Shown here piece by piece: positions 46,951 through 56,474 of a stretch of DNA of 64,000 bases (positions are counted from its first letter, which is position 1; the number at the start of each line of letters is the position of its first letter). A program made the translations under genes and the position numbers. Under the pieces are notes generated by a model. The model was not told the DNA's origin. It did no database searches and worked only from the letters and a program-made list of their open reading frames with translations. The stretch covers positions 6,178-70,177 of the forward strand of contig CAWHKD010000013.1 of the NCBI GenBank assembly GCA_963829845.1. The letters run 5' to 3'. This DNA comes from Gaiellasilicea sp963829845. GTDB taxonomy: Bacteria > Actinomycetota > Thermoleophilia > Gaiellales > Gaiellaceae.

Positions 46951-47332
46951 GCCCCAGATCGCGCAGGCCGCGGTGCGCGATCACGGCCGCTGTCACGGCG
47001 ACGACGAGTGCGAGCAGGCCGTGGAAGCCGTGCACCCAGCCGCTCGCGGGATCCTCGTCGGGCGGCGCCAGGAAGATCTGCACCGTGCCGAGGACGAAGA
47101 GGAAAAACGTGAAGCCGATCCACCGCCAGGCGCGCGGCCAGGCGCCGAACGCCGTCAGGAAGACCAACAGCTCGGCGGGATGGATGATCGCGAAGCCGAT
47201 GAAACCGTGCGTGTCGAGCGCGTCCTGTCCTGCGCCGGTGACGTAGGCGGTGATGAAGTACGCCTGGGCGAAGACGAGGAGGACGATCAGCGTCGAGAGC
47301 ACGAAGTTGAGCCACAGGAAGAATCGTCTCAT
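46889..47332 (-). CDS. Four-helix membrane protein of unknown function (DUF6220-like)
   Basis: The 147-residue protein has four hydrophobic helices (about 5-28, 42-64, 69-87 and 100-119) and short loops: LNFVLSTLIVLLVFAQAYF, HPAELLVFLTAFGAW, WIGFTFFLFVLGTVQIFLA and GLLALVVAVTAAVIA. A histidine in helix 2 and another before helix 4 (WVHGFHG) recall small haem- or quinone-associated membrane proteins. I do not recognise it firmly; DUF6220 is a guess. The last 20 codons overlap dedA antisense. Confidence 0.65.
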   Translation of the reverse strand: MRRFFLWLNFVLSTLIVLLVFAQAYFITAYVTGAGQDALDTHGFIGFAIIHPAELLVFLTAFGAWPRAWRWIGFTFFLFVLGTVQIFLAPPDEDPASGWVHGFHGLLALVVAVTAAVIAHRGLRDLGLRRASRGGGPEDAAPTQSLP

Positions 47333-47371
47333 GCGCGCGAGCCTACGGTGCCGGGCGGATAGCGTTCAAGC

Positions 47372-48100
47372 GTGAGGCTGCACGTGACGGGCGCGACGGG
47401 CTACCTCGGCTCCGAGCTCGTCAGGCTCCGGCCGGACGCGACCACGGAGCGGGTCGAGGTCCGCGACGCTGCTGCCGTCTCGAAGCTCGTCGAGCGCCTG
47501 CGCCCGGACGTCGTCATCCACACCGCCTACCGGCAGGACGACGACGACGTGAACACTGTCGGCTCCGAGAACGTCGCGCGGGCGGCGGCCGCCGTCGGTT
47601 CGCGGCTCGTCCACCTCTCGACCGACGTCGTCTTCGACGGTCACAAGGGCGCGCCGTACGTGGAGGAGGATCCGCTCTCGCCGGTGACCGACTACGGCCG
47701 CGCCAAGGCGGAGGCGGAGGTGCGCGTCGCGCTCGCCCACGCGGAGGCGCTGCTCGTGCGGACGTCGCTCGTCTACGGCGGCAGGACTCCCTCGAAGCAC
47801 GAGCTCTCAGCGCACGACCCGGACTTCACGTTCTTCTCGAACGAGATCAGGAGCCCGGTGCAGGTGTCCGACCTCGCCCTGGCGCTGCTCGAGCTGGCCG
47901 AGCTGGACGTCACTGGCCCACTGCACGTCGCCGGAGCCGACAACGTCTCGCGCGCCGAGTTCGCCGAGCTGATCGCGCGCGGCCCGGTCCGCTCGGCGCG
48001 TGCTCCGGAGACCCGGCCGCTGGACTGCGCGCTCGACTCCTCGCGCGCGCGGGCGCTCCTCCGCACTCGCCTGCGCGGCGTGCGCGAAGTACTCGGCTAG
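47372..48100 (+). CDS. dTDP-4-dehydrorhamnose reductase-like SDR (RmlD family)
   Basis: The 242-residue extended SDR has VTGATGYLGSELVRL (about 5-19), VVIHTAYRQDD, LVHLSTDVVFDG (Ser/Asp pair), catalytic DYGRAKAEAE (YxxxK) and LVRTSLVYGG. RmlD-type enzymes reduce dTDP-4-keto-rhamnose or are non-catalytic subunits of methionine adenosyltransferase. It is shorter than typical RmlD (about 290 residues), so the reaction is open. GTG start 47372. Convergent with the cyclase gene by a four-base overlap. Confidence 0.8.
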   Translation: MRLHVTGATGYLGSELVRLRPDATTERVEVRDAAAVSKLVERLRPDVVIHTAYRQDDDDVNTVGSENVARAAAAVGSRLVHLSTDVVFDGHKGAPYVEEDPLSPVTDYGRAKAEAEVRVALAHAEALLVRTSLVYGGRTPSKHELSAHDPDFTFFSNEIRSPVQVSDLALALLELAELDVTGPLHVAGADNVSRAEFAELIARGPVRSARAPETRPLDCALDSSRARALLRTRLRGVREVLG

Positions 48101-48870
48101 CCCGCTTCGTCCTCCTCGAGCCGCTCGGTGATCGTCTCAGGCCGTTTCGCCGCGCGTTCGGCGAGCGTGTCGACCTGGGACGCCGCCCGCTCGAGCGACC
48201 GCTCCAACGCCTTGTGCACGCTCGCCGTGATCCGCTCCGCCAGCCGGTCGCCGAAGTCGTCGCCGGGCGGTGCAGGTGCGGCCGGCGGCGGTGGCGGAGC
48301 CGGCACGGAAATCCGTTCATCCCCTTCCGCGGGCAGCGGCGGCGCAGCGCCTTCGATCTCGAGCTCGAAGACGCGCTCGGGCTCGTCGATGTCCTTCAGC
48401 CGCCGCTCGCCGAGCGGGAAGATCGAGACGCCGTCCGGCAGCGACGCTCCCACGAGCGCCCGCGTCGTGTCCGAGAGCAGGACGTGACCGCCCTTGCCGG
48501 CGGTGCACAGCCGGGCGGCGCGGACGACGTCGAGCCCGAGGTAGCCCTCAGTGCCGACCGCCGGCTCGCCGGTGTGCAGTCCCATCCGCACGTGCACGGC
48601 GCAGCCGTCCGGCCACTCGTGCGCCGCGTGCGCGCGCTGCGCCTCGACCGCCGCCTCGACCGCGTCCCGGGCACGCGGGAACGCGAAGAAGAATGCGTCG
48701 CCCTGCGTGTCGATCTCGACCCCGTCACGCTCCGTGAACGTCTCGCGCATCAGCCGGCGGTGGTTGGAGAGGACGGCGTCGTATCGCTCGCCGAGCTGCT
48801 TCAGCAGCCCGGTCGAGCCCTCGATGTCGCTGAAGACGAACGTGACGGTGCCGCTGGGAAGCTGAGGCAT
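48097..48870 (-). CDS. Class III adenylate/guanylate cyclase domain protein with Pro-rich linker
   Basis: The 257-residue protein has one catalytic cyclase domain (about 5-170): TFVFSDIEGSTGLL (first metal Asp), DTQGDAFFFAF (second Asp region) and GLDVVRAARLC, then a Pro/Ala-rich stretch (VPAPPPPPAAPAPPG) and a C-terminal helical tail rich in Glu/Arg. There is no sensor or membrane domain. Class III cyclases make cAMP (or cGMP) as dimers. ATG 48870 is used; an in-frame upstream ATG at 48897 lacks support and would overlap the divergent gene's start. Confidence 0.85.
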   Translation of the reverse strand: MPQLPSGTVTFVFSDIEGSTGLLKQLGERYDAVLSNHRRLMRETFTERDGVEIDTQGDAFFFAFPRARDAVEAAVEAQRAHAAHEWPDGCAVHVRMGLHTGEPAVGTEGYLGLDVVRAARLCTAGKGGHVLLSDTTRALVGASLPDGVSIFPLGERRLKDIDEPERVFELEIEGAAPPLPAEGDERISVPAPPPPPAAPAPPGDDFGDRLAERITASVHKALERSLERAASQVDTLAERAAKRPETITERLEEDEAG

Positions 48871-48907
48871 GCGCCCAGTATGCAAAGCGCGTGGCAAGCT
48901 CGGGGTC

Positions 48908-50793
<1,886 letters not shown>

Positions 50794-50797
<4 letters not shown>

Positions 50798-50811
50798 CAC
50801 GCATGTGTCAG
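50794..50811 (+). terminator. Palindrome CTGACAC-GCAT-GTGTCAG at the DUF255 stop
   Basis: CTGACAC (50794-50800) and GTGTCAG (50805-50811) form a perfect seven-pair hairpin with loop GCAT, starting at the stop codon of the DUF255 gene (TGA 50795-50797). It is too short for a strong GC-rich terminator and has no T run, so it may instead be an operator for the transporter gene downstream. Confidence 0.4.
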
Positions 50812-50816
50812 GTCGC

Positions 50817-50865
50817 CTAACTTCCTGAAACCTACGTTGTCTAACTGGTTGAAACGGAGTAGTCT
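50817..50865 (+). promoter_or_regulatory. Promoter with tandem CTAACTnnnTGAAAC operators
   Basis: CTAACTnnnTGAAAC occurs at 50817-50831 and 50841-50855, 24 bases apart. TTGTCT (50837-50842) and TAGTCT (50860-50865), 17 bases apart, make a good promoter for the binding-protein gene at 50908. The second operator copy overlaps the -35/spacer and the first lies upstream, so a regulator could activate or repress there. No regulator gene is adjacent. Confidence 0.55.
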
Positions 50866-50907
50866 CGCGCTCCAGCGGGCCTCTTTCTTCGATCAAGGGG
50901 AGTCTTT

Positions 50908-52173
50908 ATGCGTAGGGTCTCACTCGCCGGGCTGGCACTCGTAGGAGCGCTGCTCCTCGCCATCCCGTCGGCGTTCGCCAAGTCGGATCTCGTAGCTGCC
51001 GACCCCGGCATCACATCGAGCTCGATCAAGATCGGCGGGACGTTCCCGCTCACCGGACCGGCATCGTCGTACGCGCCGATCCCGCAGGCGATGAAGGCGT
51101 ACTTCTCGTACATCAACTCTCGCCGAGGCCCGGACGGCAAGCGCGGCGTCTATGGCCGGCAGATCATCTTCAACTATTACGACGACGGCTACAACCCGGT
51201 CAACTCGGTCCAGCTGCAGCGGAAGCTGGTCCAGGACGACAAGGTCTTCGCGGTCGTCGGCACGCTTGGCACTGAGGTCAACCAGGCCGTGCAGCCGTTC
51301 CTGAACTCGTCGAAGGTGCCGCACGTGCTCGTCTCGACCGGGGCCAGCGAGTTCGGCAAGGACTACGCCAAGTACCCGTGGACGATCGGCTGGCAGCCGG
51401 ACTACGTCGCCGAGGGCCGCCTCTACGGGACGGACATTCGCAAGAACAAGCCGAACGCGAAGATCGCGGTCCTGTACCAGAACGACAGCTACGGCAAGGA
51501 CTACGTCAACGGCTTCAAGTCCGCGCTCGGCACCGCCAAGGTGAAGAGCCAGATCATCGCCGAGCAGGCGTACGACCTGGTCGGCGGCACGACGCCCGCC
51601 TCGCAGCTGGCACGCCTCAAGGCGAGCGGTGCCAACACGCTGATGATCTTCGTGACGCCGACGCCGACGATCCAGTCGTACGCGGTCCTGCGGGCGATCG
51701 CCTGGAAGCCGGCCGACATCTACCTCAACTCGGTCTCCGCCACCGACACGTTCATGGGAGCGGCGGTCCGCAACTCGAGCGCCGACCTCGTCAACGGCTC
51801 GATCAGCGCCCAGTACCTGAAGGATCCCGCGTCGCCGCAGTTCGCGAACGACGCGACGGTCAAGCAGTACGTCGCGCTGATGGCGAAGTACAACCCGCGT
51901 GGCCGGGTCAGCGACGGCCTCAACTTCTACGGCTTCGCCAAGGCGGACACGTTCGTCCGGGCGATGTACAAGGCCGGGAAGAACCCGACGCGCGCAGGCC
52001 TGATGCGGGCACTGCTCTCGCTCAACGAGACGTCGCCGTTCCTGCTTCAGGGCTCGAAGCTGAAGACGTCGACGTCGGACCACTTCATCATCTCGCACCA
52101 GCGCCTGATCCGGTACAACAACGGCGCCTGGGCGCAGGCAGGTCCGCTCGTCGACGGGCGGCCTCGCGGCTAG
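50908..52173 (+). CDS. Branched-chain-amino-acid-type ABC transporter substrate-binding protein
   Basis: The 421-residue periplasmic-type binding protein has a Sec signal peptide (LAGLALVGALLLAIPSAFA, no lipobox Cys) and a class I fold of the LivJ/amide type: GGTFPLTGPASSYAPIP, VFAVVGTLGTEVNQAV, KIAVLYQNDSYGKDYVNG split as VLYQNDSYGKD and DGLNFYGFAKA. AGGGGAG lies just before the ATG. No permease or ATPase gene follows, so it must use a transporter elsewhere. Two terminator hairpins follow it. Confidence 0.9.
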   Translation: MRRVSLAGLALVGALLLAIPSAFAKSDLVAADPGITSSSIKIGGTFPLTGPASSYAPIPQAMKAYFSYINSRRGPDGKRGVYGRQIIFNYYDDGYNPVNSVQLQRKLVQDDKVFAVVGTLGTEVNQAVQPFLNSSKVPHVLVSTGASEFGKDYAKYPWTIGWQPDYVAEGRLYGTDIRKNKPNAKIAVLYQNDSYGKDYVNGFKSALGTAKVKSQIIAEQAYDLVGGTTPASQLARLKASGANTLMIFVTPTPTIQSYAVLRAIAWKPADIYLNSVSATDTFMGAAVRNSSADLVNGSISAQYLKDPASPQFANDATVKQYVALMAKYNPRGRVSDGLNFYGFAKADTFVRAMYKAGKNPTRAGLMRALLSLNETSPFLLQGSKLKTSTSDHFIISHQRLIRYNNGAWAQAGPLVDGRPRG

Positions 52174-52198
52174 ACCAAGCAGTCTGTTTGAAAGGATC

Positions 52199-52227
52199 GT
52201 GGGGGCCGGAGACGGCCCCCACTTTCT
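52199..52227 (+). terminator. Strong intrinsic terminator after the binding-protein gene
   Basis: GTGGGGGCC (52199-52207) pairs with GGCCCCCAC (52214-52222) around GGAGAC and is followed by TTTCTT, the clearest factor-independent terminator in the window. It lies 26 bases after the stop of the binding-protein gene. Smaller hairpins (CCCCTGAAGGGG, GGGACGC-TTC-GCGTCCC) follow within the 150-base spacer. Confidence 0.8.
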
Positions 52228-52293
52228 TGCGAAGACCCCTGAAGGGGACGCTTCGCGTCCCAAGGGCATCGAAGAGCTGCAGGTGAGAGGATC

Positions 52294-52314
52294 GTGGGGC
52301 GACGACGGCCCCAC
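52294..52314 (+). terminator. Second hairpin similar to the terminator, directly before the acyl-CoA dehydrogenase
   Basis: GTGGGGC (52294-52300) pairs with GCCCCAC (52308-52314) around GACGACG. AGGATCGTGGGG occurs both here (52289-52300) and at the first terminator (52193-52204), so it looks like a partial duplication. It sits ten bases before the acyl-CoA dehydrogenase ATG, where a hairpin could influence initiation of that gene instead of ending a transcript. Confidence 0.5.
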
Positions 52315-52323
52315 CTTCGTTCC

Positions 52324-53475
52324 ATGGACTTCACGCTGACACCCGAGCAGGAGCTGATTCGCGCGTCGGCGCGGGAGCTCTGCGAGCGCGAGCTCGTCCC
52401 GCACGCCCGCGACTGGGACGAGGCCGAGGAGCTGCCGCGCGCGCTCGTCGGCACGCTCGCCGAGGCAGGCTTCCTCGCCGCCGCGCTGCCGGAGGACCTC
52501 GGCGGCGGCGGCCTCGACTCGATCTCGTACTGTCTGCTCTGCGAGGAGCTCGGCAAGGCCGATTCGTCGGTGCGCGGGATCGTCTCGGTCTCGAACGGGC
52601 TCTTCGGCAAGACGGTCGCGAAGTGGGGGACGGACGAGCAGCGGCAGCAGCACCTGCCGGGCCTCGCGAGCGGCGAGGCGCTCGGCTGCTACGCGCTCAC
52701 CGAGCCAGGCTGCGGCTCGGACGCCGCCGCCCTTGCGACGCGTGCCGAGCGCGACGGCGGCGACTGGATCCTGACCGGCTCGAAGGTCTTCATCACGCTC
52801 GGCTCCTGGGCCTCGACCGCGATCGTCTTCGCCCGAACCGGGGGCGACGGGCCGAAGGGCATCAGCGCCTTCCTCGTGCCGACCGACGCCGCCGGCTTCG
52901 AGGCGAGGCCGATGAAGGGCAAGCTCGGTCTGCGCGCGCAGGACACGGCCGAGCTCTCGCTCGACGGCGTCCGCGTGCCGGCCGAAGCGATGCTCGGGGC
53001 GGAGGGCGAGGGCTTCAAGGTCGCGATGTCGGCGCTCGACAACGGCCGGATCTCGCTCGCCGCAGGCTGTGTCGGGATCGCGCAGGGCTGTCTCGACGCC
53101 TCGGTCGGCTACGCGCAGGAGCGGGAGGCGTTCCGCAAGCCGATCGCGGCGTTCCAGCTCGTGCAGCAGCTTCTCGCGGAGATGCACGTCGAGACCGAGG
53201 CGGCGCGACTCCTGACCTGGCGGGCGGCGTCGCAGGCCGATGCGGGGGCGTCGTACACGACCGAGGCCGCGGTCGCGAAGTGGTACGCCAGCGAGGCGGC
53301 GGTGCGCGCCGCTAACGCGGCCGTCCAGGTCCTCGGCGGCTACGGGTACGTCGACGAATACCCTGTGGCGAAATACCTGCGCGACGCCCGCGTGACCACG
53401 CTGTACGAGGGCACGAGCCAGATTCAGACCCTGATCGTCGGCCGTGCGCTCACAGGCGCGAGCGCCTTCACCTAA
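52324..53475 (+). CDS. Acyl-CoA dehydrogenase
   Basis: The 383-residue flavoenzyme has the N-terminal helical domain (DFTLTPEQELIRASARE), beta domain with CYALTEPGCGSDAAAL (FAD/acyl contact) and WILTGSKVFITLGS, and C-terminal helical domain with catalytic Glu362 in LYEGTSQIQ. It introduces the alpha-beta double bond into acyl-CoA. ATG 52324 matches the family N terminus. It is followed by a thiolase (13-base gap) and then a phosphotransferase, a short beta-oxidation set. AAGGAG precedes the thiolase, so the genes are likely co-transcribed. Confidence 0.94.
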   Translation: MDFTLTPEQELIRASARELCERELVPHARDWDEAEELPRALVGTLAEAGFLAAALPEDLGGGGLDSISYCLLCEELGKADSSVRGIVSVSNGLFGKTVAKWGTDEQRQQHLPGLASGEALGCYALTEPGCGSDAAALATRAERDGGDWILTGSKVFITLGSWASTAIVFARTGGDGPKGISAFLVPTDAAGFEARPMKGKLGLRAQDTAELSLDGVRVPAEAMLGAEGEGFKVAMSALDNGRISLAAGCVGIAQGCLDASVGYAQEREAFRKPIAAFQLVQQLLAEMHVETEAARLLTWRAASQADAGASYTTEAAVAKWYASEAAVRAANAAVQVLGGYGYVDEYPVAKYLRDARVTTLYEGTSQIQTLIVGRALTGASAFT

Positions 53476-53488
53476 GGAGACCACACCG

Positions 53489-54649
53489 ATGCCCGAAGCC
53501 GTCATCGTCAGCGCCGTCCGCACCCCGATCGGCCGGGCGGGCAAAGGCTCGTTCATGGACGTCCGCCCGGACGACCTGCTCGCGTTCGCGATCAGGGAGG
53601 CCGTCGAGCAGGCCGAAGGGCTCGACCCGAACGACATCGTCGACGTGATGGTCGGCTGTGGCTTCCCGCAGGACAAGCAGGGCATGAACCTCGCGCGCCG
53701 CGCCGCGCTGCTCGCCGGACTGCCGAAGCGCGTCCCGGGCACGACCGTCAACCGCTTCTGCGCTTCCTCGCTCCAGACGGCGCGGATGGCGTTCCATGCG
53801 ATCAAGGCCGGGGAGGGCGACGTCTACGTCGCCGCGGGGGTCGAGTCGATCTCGCAGGTCGACGGCTACCCGAAGGATTCCGAGGAGCTGCACCCGAAGC
53901 TCGTCGGCGAAGGCGCGATCGCAAACGTCTACATCCCGATGGGCCACACGGCCGAAAACGTCGCCGAGCGCTACGACGTCTCCCGCGACGACATGGACCG
54001 GTACGCGCAGCGCTCGCAGGAGCGCGCGGTGGCCGCCCAGCAGTCCGGCTTCTTCGAGCGCGAGCTGACGCCGTATACGAAGGACGACGGAACGGTCGTC
54101 TCGGCCGACGACGGCCCGCGCCCGAGCTCGACCTACGAGAAGCTGCAGGAGCTGCAGCCCGCGTTCGTCCCCGACGGCAAGGTCACGGCCGGTAACTCGT
54201 GTCCGCTCAACGACGGCGCCGCCGCGCTCGTGATCATGTCCGAGGAGCGCGCGGACGAGATCGGCCTGAAGCCGCGCGCGCGAATCATCTCCTCAGCCGT
54301 GACGGGACTCGACCCCGAGATCATGGGCGTGGGCCCGATCGATGCGGTCAAAGTCGCGCTCGGCCGTGCCGGGATGACGATCGACGACATCGACGTGATG
54401 GAGCTGAACGAGGCGTTCGCCGCCCAGGTGCTGCCCGTCTGCCGCGAGCTCGGCGTCGACCCCTTCGGCGAGAAGCTGAACCCGCACGGCGGCGCAATCG
54501 CGCTCGGCCACCCCTACGGCATGACCGGCGCCCGGATCATGTGCACGCTCCTGAACGACCTCGACACCATCGACGGCACGATCGGACTCGAGACGATGTG
54601 CGTCGGCGGCGGCCAGGGCATGGCCATGGTCGTCGAGCGGCTGGCGTAG
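53489..54649 (+). CDS. Acetyl-CoA acetyltransferase / 3-ketoacyl-CoA thiolase
   Basis: The 386-residue thiolase has nucleophile Cys91 (VNRFCASSLQ), NEAFAAQVL, general base His in ALGHPYGMTGARI, and active-site Cys near the C terminus in MCVGGGQGMA. It cleaves 3-ketoacyl-CoA to acetyl-CoA in the last beta-oxidation step or runs in reverse. The ATG at 53489 has AAGGAGA seven to eight bases upstream. It lies directly between the acyl-CoA dehydrogenase and the phosphotransferase. Confidence 0.94.
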   Translation: MPEAVIVSAVRTPIGRAGKGSFMDVRPDDLLAFAIREAVEQAEGLDPNDIVDVMVGCGFPQDKQGMNLARRAALLAGLPKRVPGTTVNRFCASSLQTARMAFHAIKAGEGDVYVAAGVESISQVDGYPKDSEELHPKLVGEGAIANVYIPMGHTAENVAERYDVSRDDMDRYAQRSQERAVAAQQSGFFERELTPYTKDDGTVVSADDGPRPSSTYEKLQELQPAFVPDGKVTAGNSCPLNDGAAALVIMSEERADEIGLKPRARIISSAVTGLDPEIMGVGPIDAVKVALGRAGMTIDDIDVMELNEAFAAQVLPVCRELGVDPFGEKLNPHGGAIALGHPYGMTGARIMCTLLNDLDTIDGTIGLETMCVGGGQGMAMVVERLA

Positions 54650-55372
54650 GTGCTCGAGGCAGCCGCGCGCGACGCCGCCGCGGCATGGGAGGTCGAGCTC
54701 GGCGAGCCGTTCGCGCTCGCGCTGCACTCGTTCGCCGCGCCGGCGGGCGACGCGGCCGTCCTGAAGGTGGTGCCCGAGCGCCACTGGGAGAGCGACCACG
54801 AGCCCGATGCGCTTGCCCACTGGGCCGGCGACGGCGCGGCGCGCCTGGTACGCCACGACCGTGGCCGCCGCGCGTTTCTGATCGAGCGTGCAGTGCCCGG
54901 CACGGACATCTCGGAGCTGCCCGATGCGGAGGCGACGGCGATCGCAGTCGACATCGGCAGGCGGCTGTGGCGGCCTGCCGGTGCGCCGTTCCTCCGGGTC
55001 GCCGACGAGCTGCCACGCTGGCTCGACGAGGCGGAGGGCGAGCTACGGGCGAAGGCGGAAGAGCTGCTGGCGGGAATGGAGCTCCGTCACGACGTCCTCG
55101 TCCACGGCGATTTCCACCACCACAACATCCTCGCCTCGGCCCGCGGCCACCTGGCGATCGACCCCCAGCCCTTCCTCGGCGAGCCCGAGTACGACGTCGT
55201 ACCCTTCCTCTGGAACCCGCTCCCGATCGGCGTCCGGCAGGAGCTGCTGGGCGCGCGGCTGGCCGCGTTCGCGGCGGCCGGGCTGGACGAGGAGCGGATG
55301 CGCGGGTGGATGGTGATTCGCGGCTCCTATCTGCTGCCCGAGGAGGCGGAAGCGCTACTGGCGCTCGTCTAG
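54650..55372 (+). CDS. Aminoglycoside phosphotransferase-fold kinase (streptomycin 6-kinase-like)
   Basis: The 240-residue protein begins with GTG directly after the thiolase stop. It has ATP-binding region AAVLKVVPE, catalytic HGDFHHHNILAS (about 152-163) and metal motif LAIDPQPFLGEPEYD (about 168-182), the ordering of streptomycin/hydroxyurea phosphotransferases (APH(6)-like). In this setting a metabolic substrate is as likely as an antibiotic. The last 18 bases overlap the convergent histidine phosphatase gene. Confidence 0.82.
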   Translation: MLEAAARDAAAAWEVELGEPFALALHSFAAPAGDAAVLKVVPERHWESDHEPDALAHWAGDGAARLVRHDRGRRAFLIERAVPGTDISELPDAEATAIAVDIGRRLWRPAGAPFLRVADELPRWLDEAEGELRAKAEELLAGMELRHDVLVHGDFHHHNILASARGHLAIDPQPFLGEPEYDVVPFLWNPLPIGVRQELLGARLAAFAAAGLDEERMRGWMVIRGSYLLPEEAEALLALV

Positions 55373-56020
55373 GTACGGCTTCAGCTGCTCCCAGAGGTGC
55401 TCCATCGTCGTCGTGCGGGCGGGATGGAGCGGGTCGTAGGGAACGTAGTTGACAGTGCGCACGATCCAGCCGTCGTCGCCGACATCCAGCACGTTGATGC
55501 ACGCCGGCGCCTGCTCGAAGGTGCCGAAGTAGGTGCGGTCGCCGGAGAGTGCGTAGGAGATGACGATCCGGTTGACCCCGCCGTGGAGCACGGCGAGCGC
55601 GGTGTGCCAGTCGCGGGCGAGCAGCCGCTCGAGCGCGGGGTGGACGCGGTCGAGCGCCTCGCCGAGCGACTCACCGCCGAGGAAGCGCTGCGCCTCGTCG
55701 CGCACCTGGAGAGCGCCGACGAACGCGGCCTCGAGCTCCTCGGCCGGAATCGCGTCGAGCCGGCCGCCGCGCCACTCCGACAGCTCGGGCCAGAGCTCGA
55801 CCTCGTGGCCGGGCGCCACGAGCTCCGCCGTCTCGCGCGTGCGCGGCAGGTCGCTCGCGAGCACGACGTCGAAGTCGATGTTCGCGAGCGCCGCCCGTGC
55901 CGCTACGGCCTGCTCCCGGCCGCGCGGCGTCAGCGGCACGTCCTCCGGCCGCACGGGCGCGCCCTCCTCATCGACATACGACACGTCGCCGTGCCGCATC
56001 AGGATCAGCCGCCGCCTCAC
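55355..56020 (-). CDS. Histidine phosphatase family protein (phosphoglycerate-mutase-like)
   Basis: The 221-residue protein has the catalytic motif LILMRHGD (RHG, His about 9), a second-half His in VLHGGVNRIVISYAL, and the basic pocket SDLPRTRETAE. It is a PhoE/GpmB-type phosphatase or mutase; the substrate is unknown. The GTG at 56020 is the start. It lies inside the closing helix of element copy B, exactly as in potA. It follows the DUF6285 gene and is the last gene of the minus-strand operon. Confidence 0.9.
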   Translation of the reverse strand: MRRRLILMRHGDVSYVDEEGAPVRPEDVPLTPRGREQAVAARAALANIDFDVVLASDLPRTRETAELVAPGHEVELWPELSEWRGGRLDAIPAEELEAAFVGALQVRDEAQRFLGGESLGEALDRVHPALERLLARDWHTALAVLHGGVNRIVISYALSGDRTYFGTFEQAPACINVLDVGDDGWIVRTVNYVPYDPLHPARTTTMEHLWEQLKPYLDERQ

Positions 56021-56164
56021 GCCCCTGGCCGCCTTCCGCTCCCGCCCGGCGGAGCCGGGCTCCGCGGAAGGCTGACGTCGCTCGCGCCGCTCCAGCCGGC
56101 GGGCCGTACCTCCGTACTGTCCCACCGGCCTACGCAGTGCGAGCGGCGTCCCAGGAACGTGAGG
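56015..56164 (-). repeat. 150-base structured intercistronic element, copy B
   Basis: Read on the minus strand, the element runs from 56164 to 56015, has the same length as copy A and no gaps, with about 17 differences. Closing arms are CCTCACGTTCCTGG (56164-56151) and the matching arm at 56028-56015, with two G-U pairs replacing two Watson-Crick pairs of copy A. Helix 3 changes T-A to C-G and helix 2 changes G-C to A-T. It begins four bases after the DUF6285 stop (56169-56171). The GTG of the histidine phosphatase occupies the same helix position as potA's GTG. Confidence 0.8.
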
Positions 56165-56168
56165 ACTC

Positions 56169-56474
56169 TCACTCCTCGTACTTCGCCAGGGCGCGGGGGT
56201 TCGAGACGCGCAGCTTCTGAGCCACCTGCTCCTTCAGCAGCGCGACGGCGTTCTCGGGGACGTCGCCCGCCCGGATCCGGCGCGCCAGCTCCCAGTCTTC
56301 CTCGCGGGGAGGGGTCGTCGCCCACAGCTCCCGCTCGGCGATCCCGAGCCCGTTGATCGCGACGAGCGTCCGGAACTTCAGCCGGTGGTCGTCCAGGATC
56401 GGGAGGATCTCCGCCTGCAGGAACTCGCGGACAGCCTCCGCCAGCTCCTGCGGCGTGGGCCGGTCATGCTGCAT
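56169..56474 (-). CDS. DUF6285 domain-containing protein
   Basis: The 101-residue protein has the pattern of the small helical DUF6285 family: TPQELAEAVREFLQAEILP, FRTLVAINGLGIAERELW and a Lys/Arg-rich C terminus KLRVSNPRALAKYEE. It overlaps the upstream phosphotransferase gene by 11 bases. Family members occur beside acyl-CoA dehydrogenase/phosphotransferase gene pairs of fatty-acid catabolism, but the function is unknown. Element copy B follows its stop. Confidence 0.85.
   Translation of the reverse strand: MQHDRPTPQELAEAVREFLQAEILPILDDHRLKFRTLVAINGLGIAERELWATTPPREEDWELARRIRAGDVPENAVALLKEQVAQKLRVSNPRALAKYEE

Noticed and set aside
56021..56125. N-terminal extension of the histidine phosphatase
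   Set aside because: Same reason: it is element copy B, and the RHG motif belongs at the N terminus.
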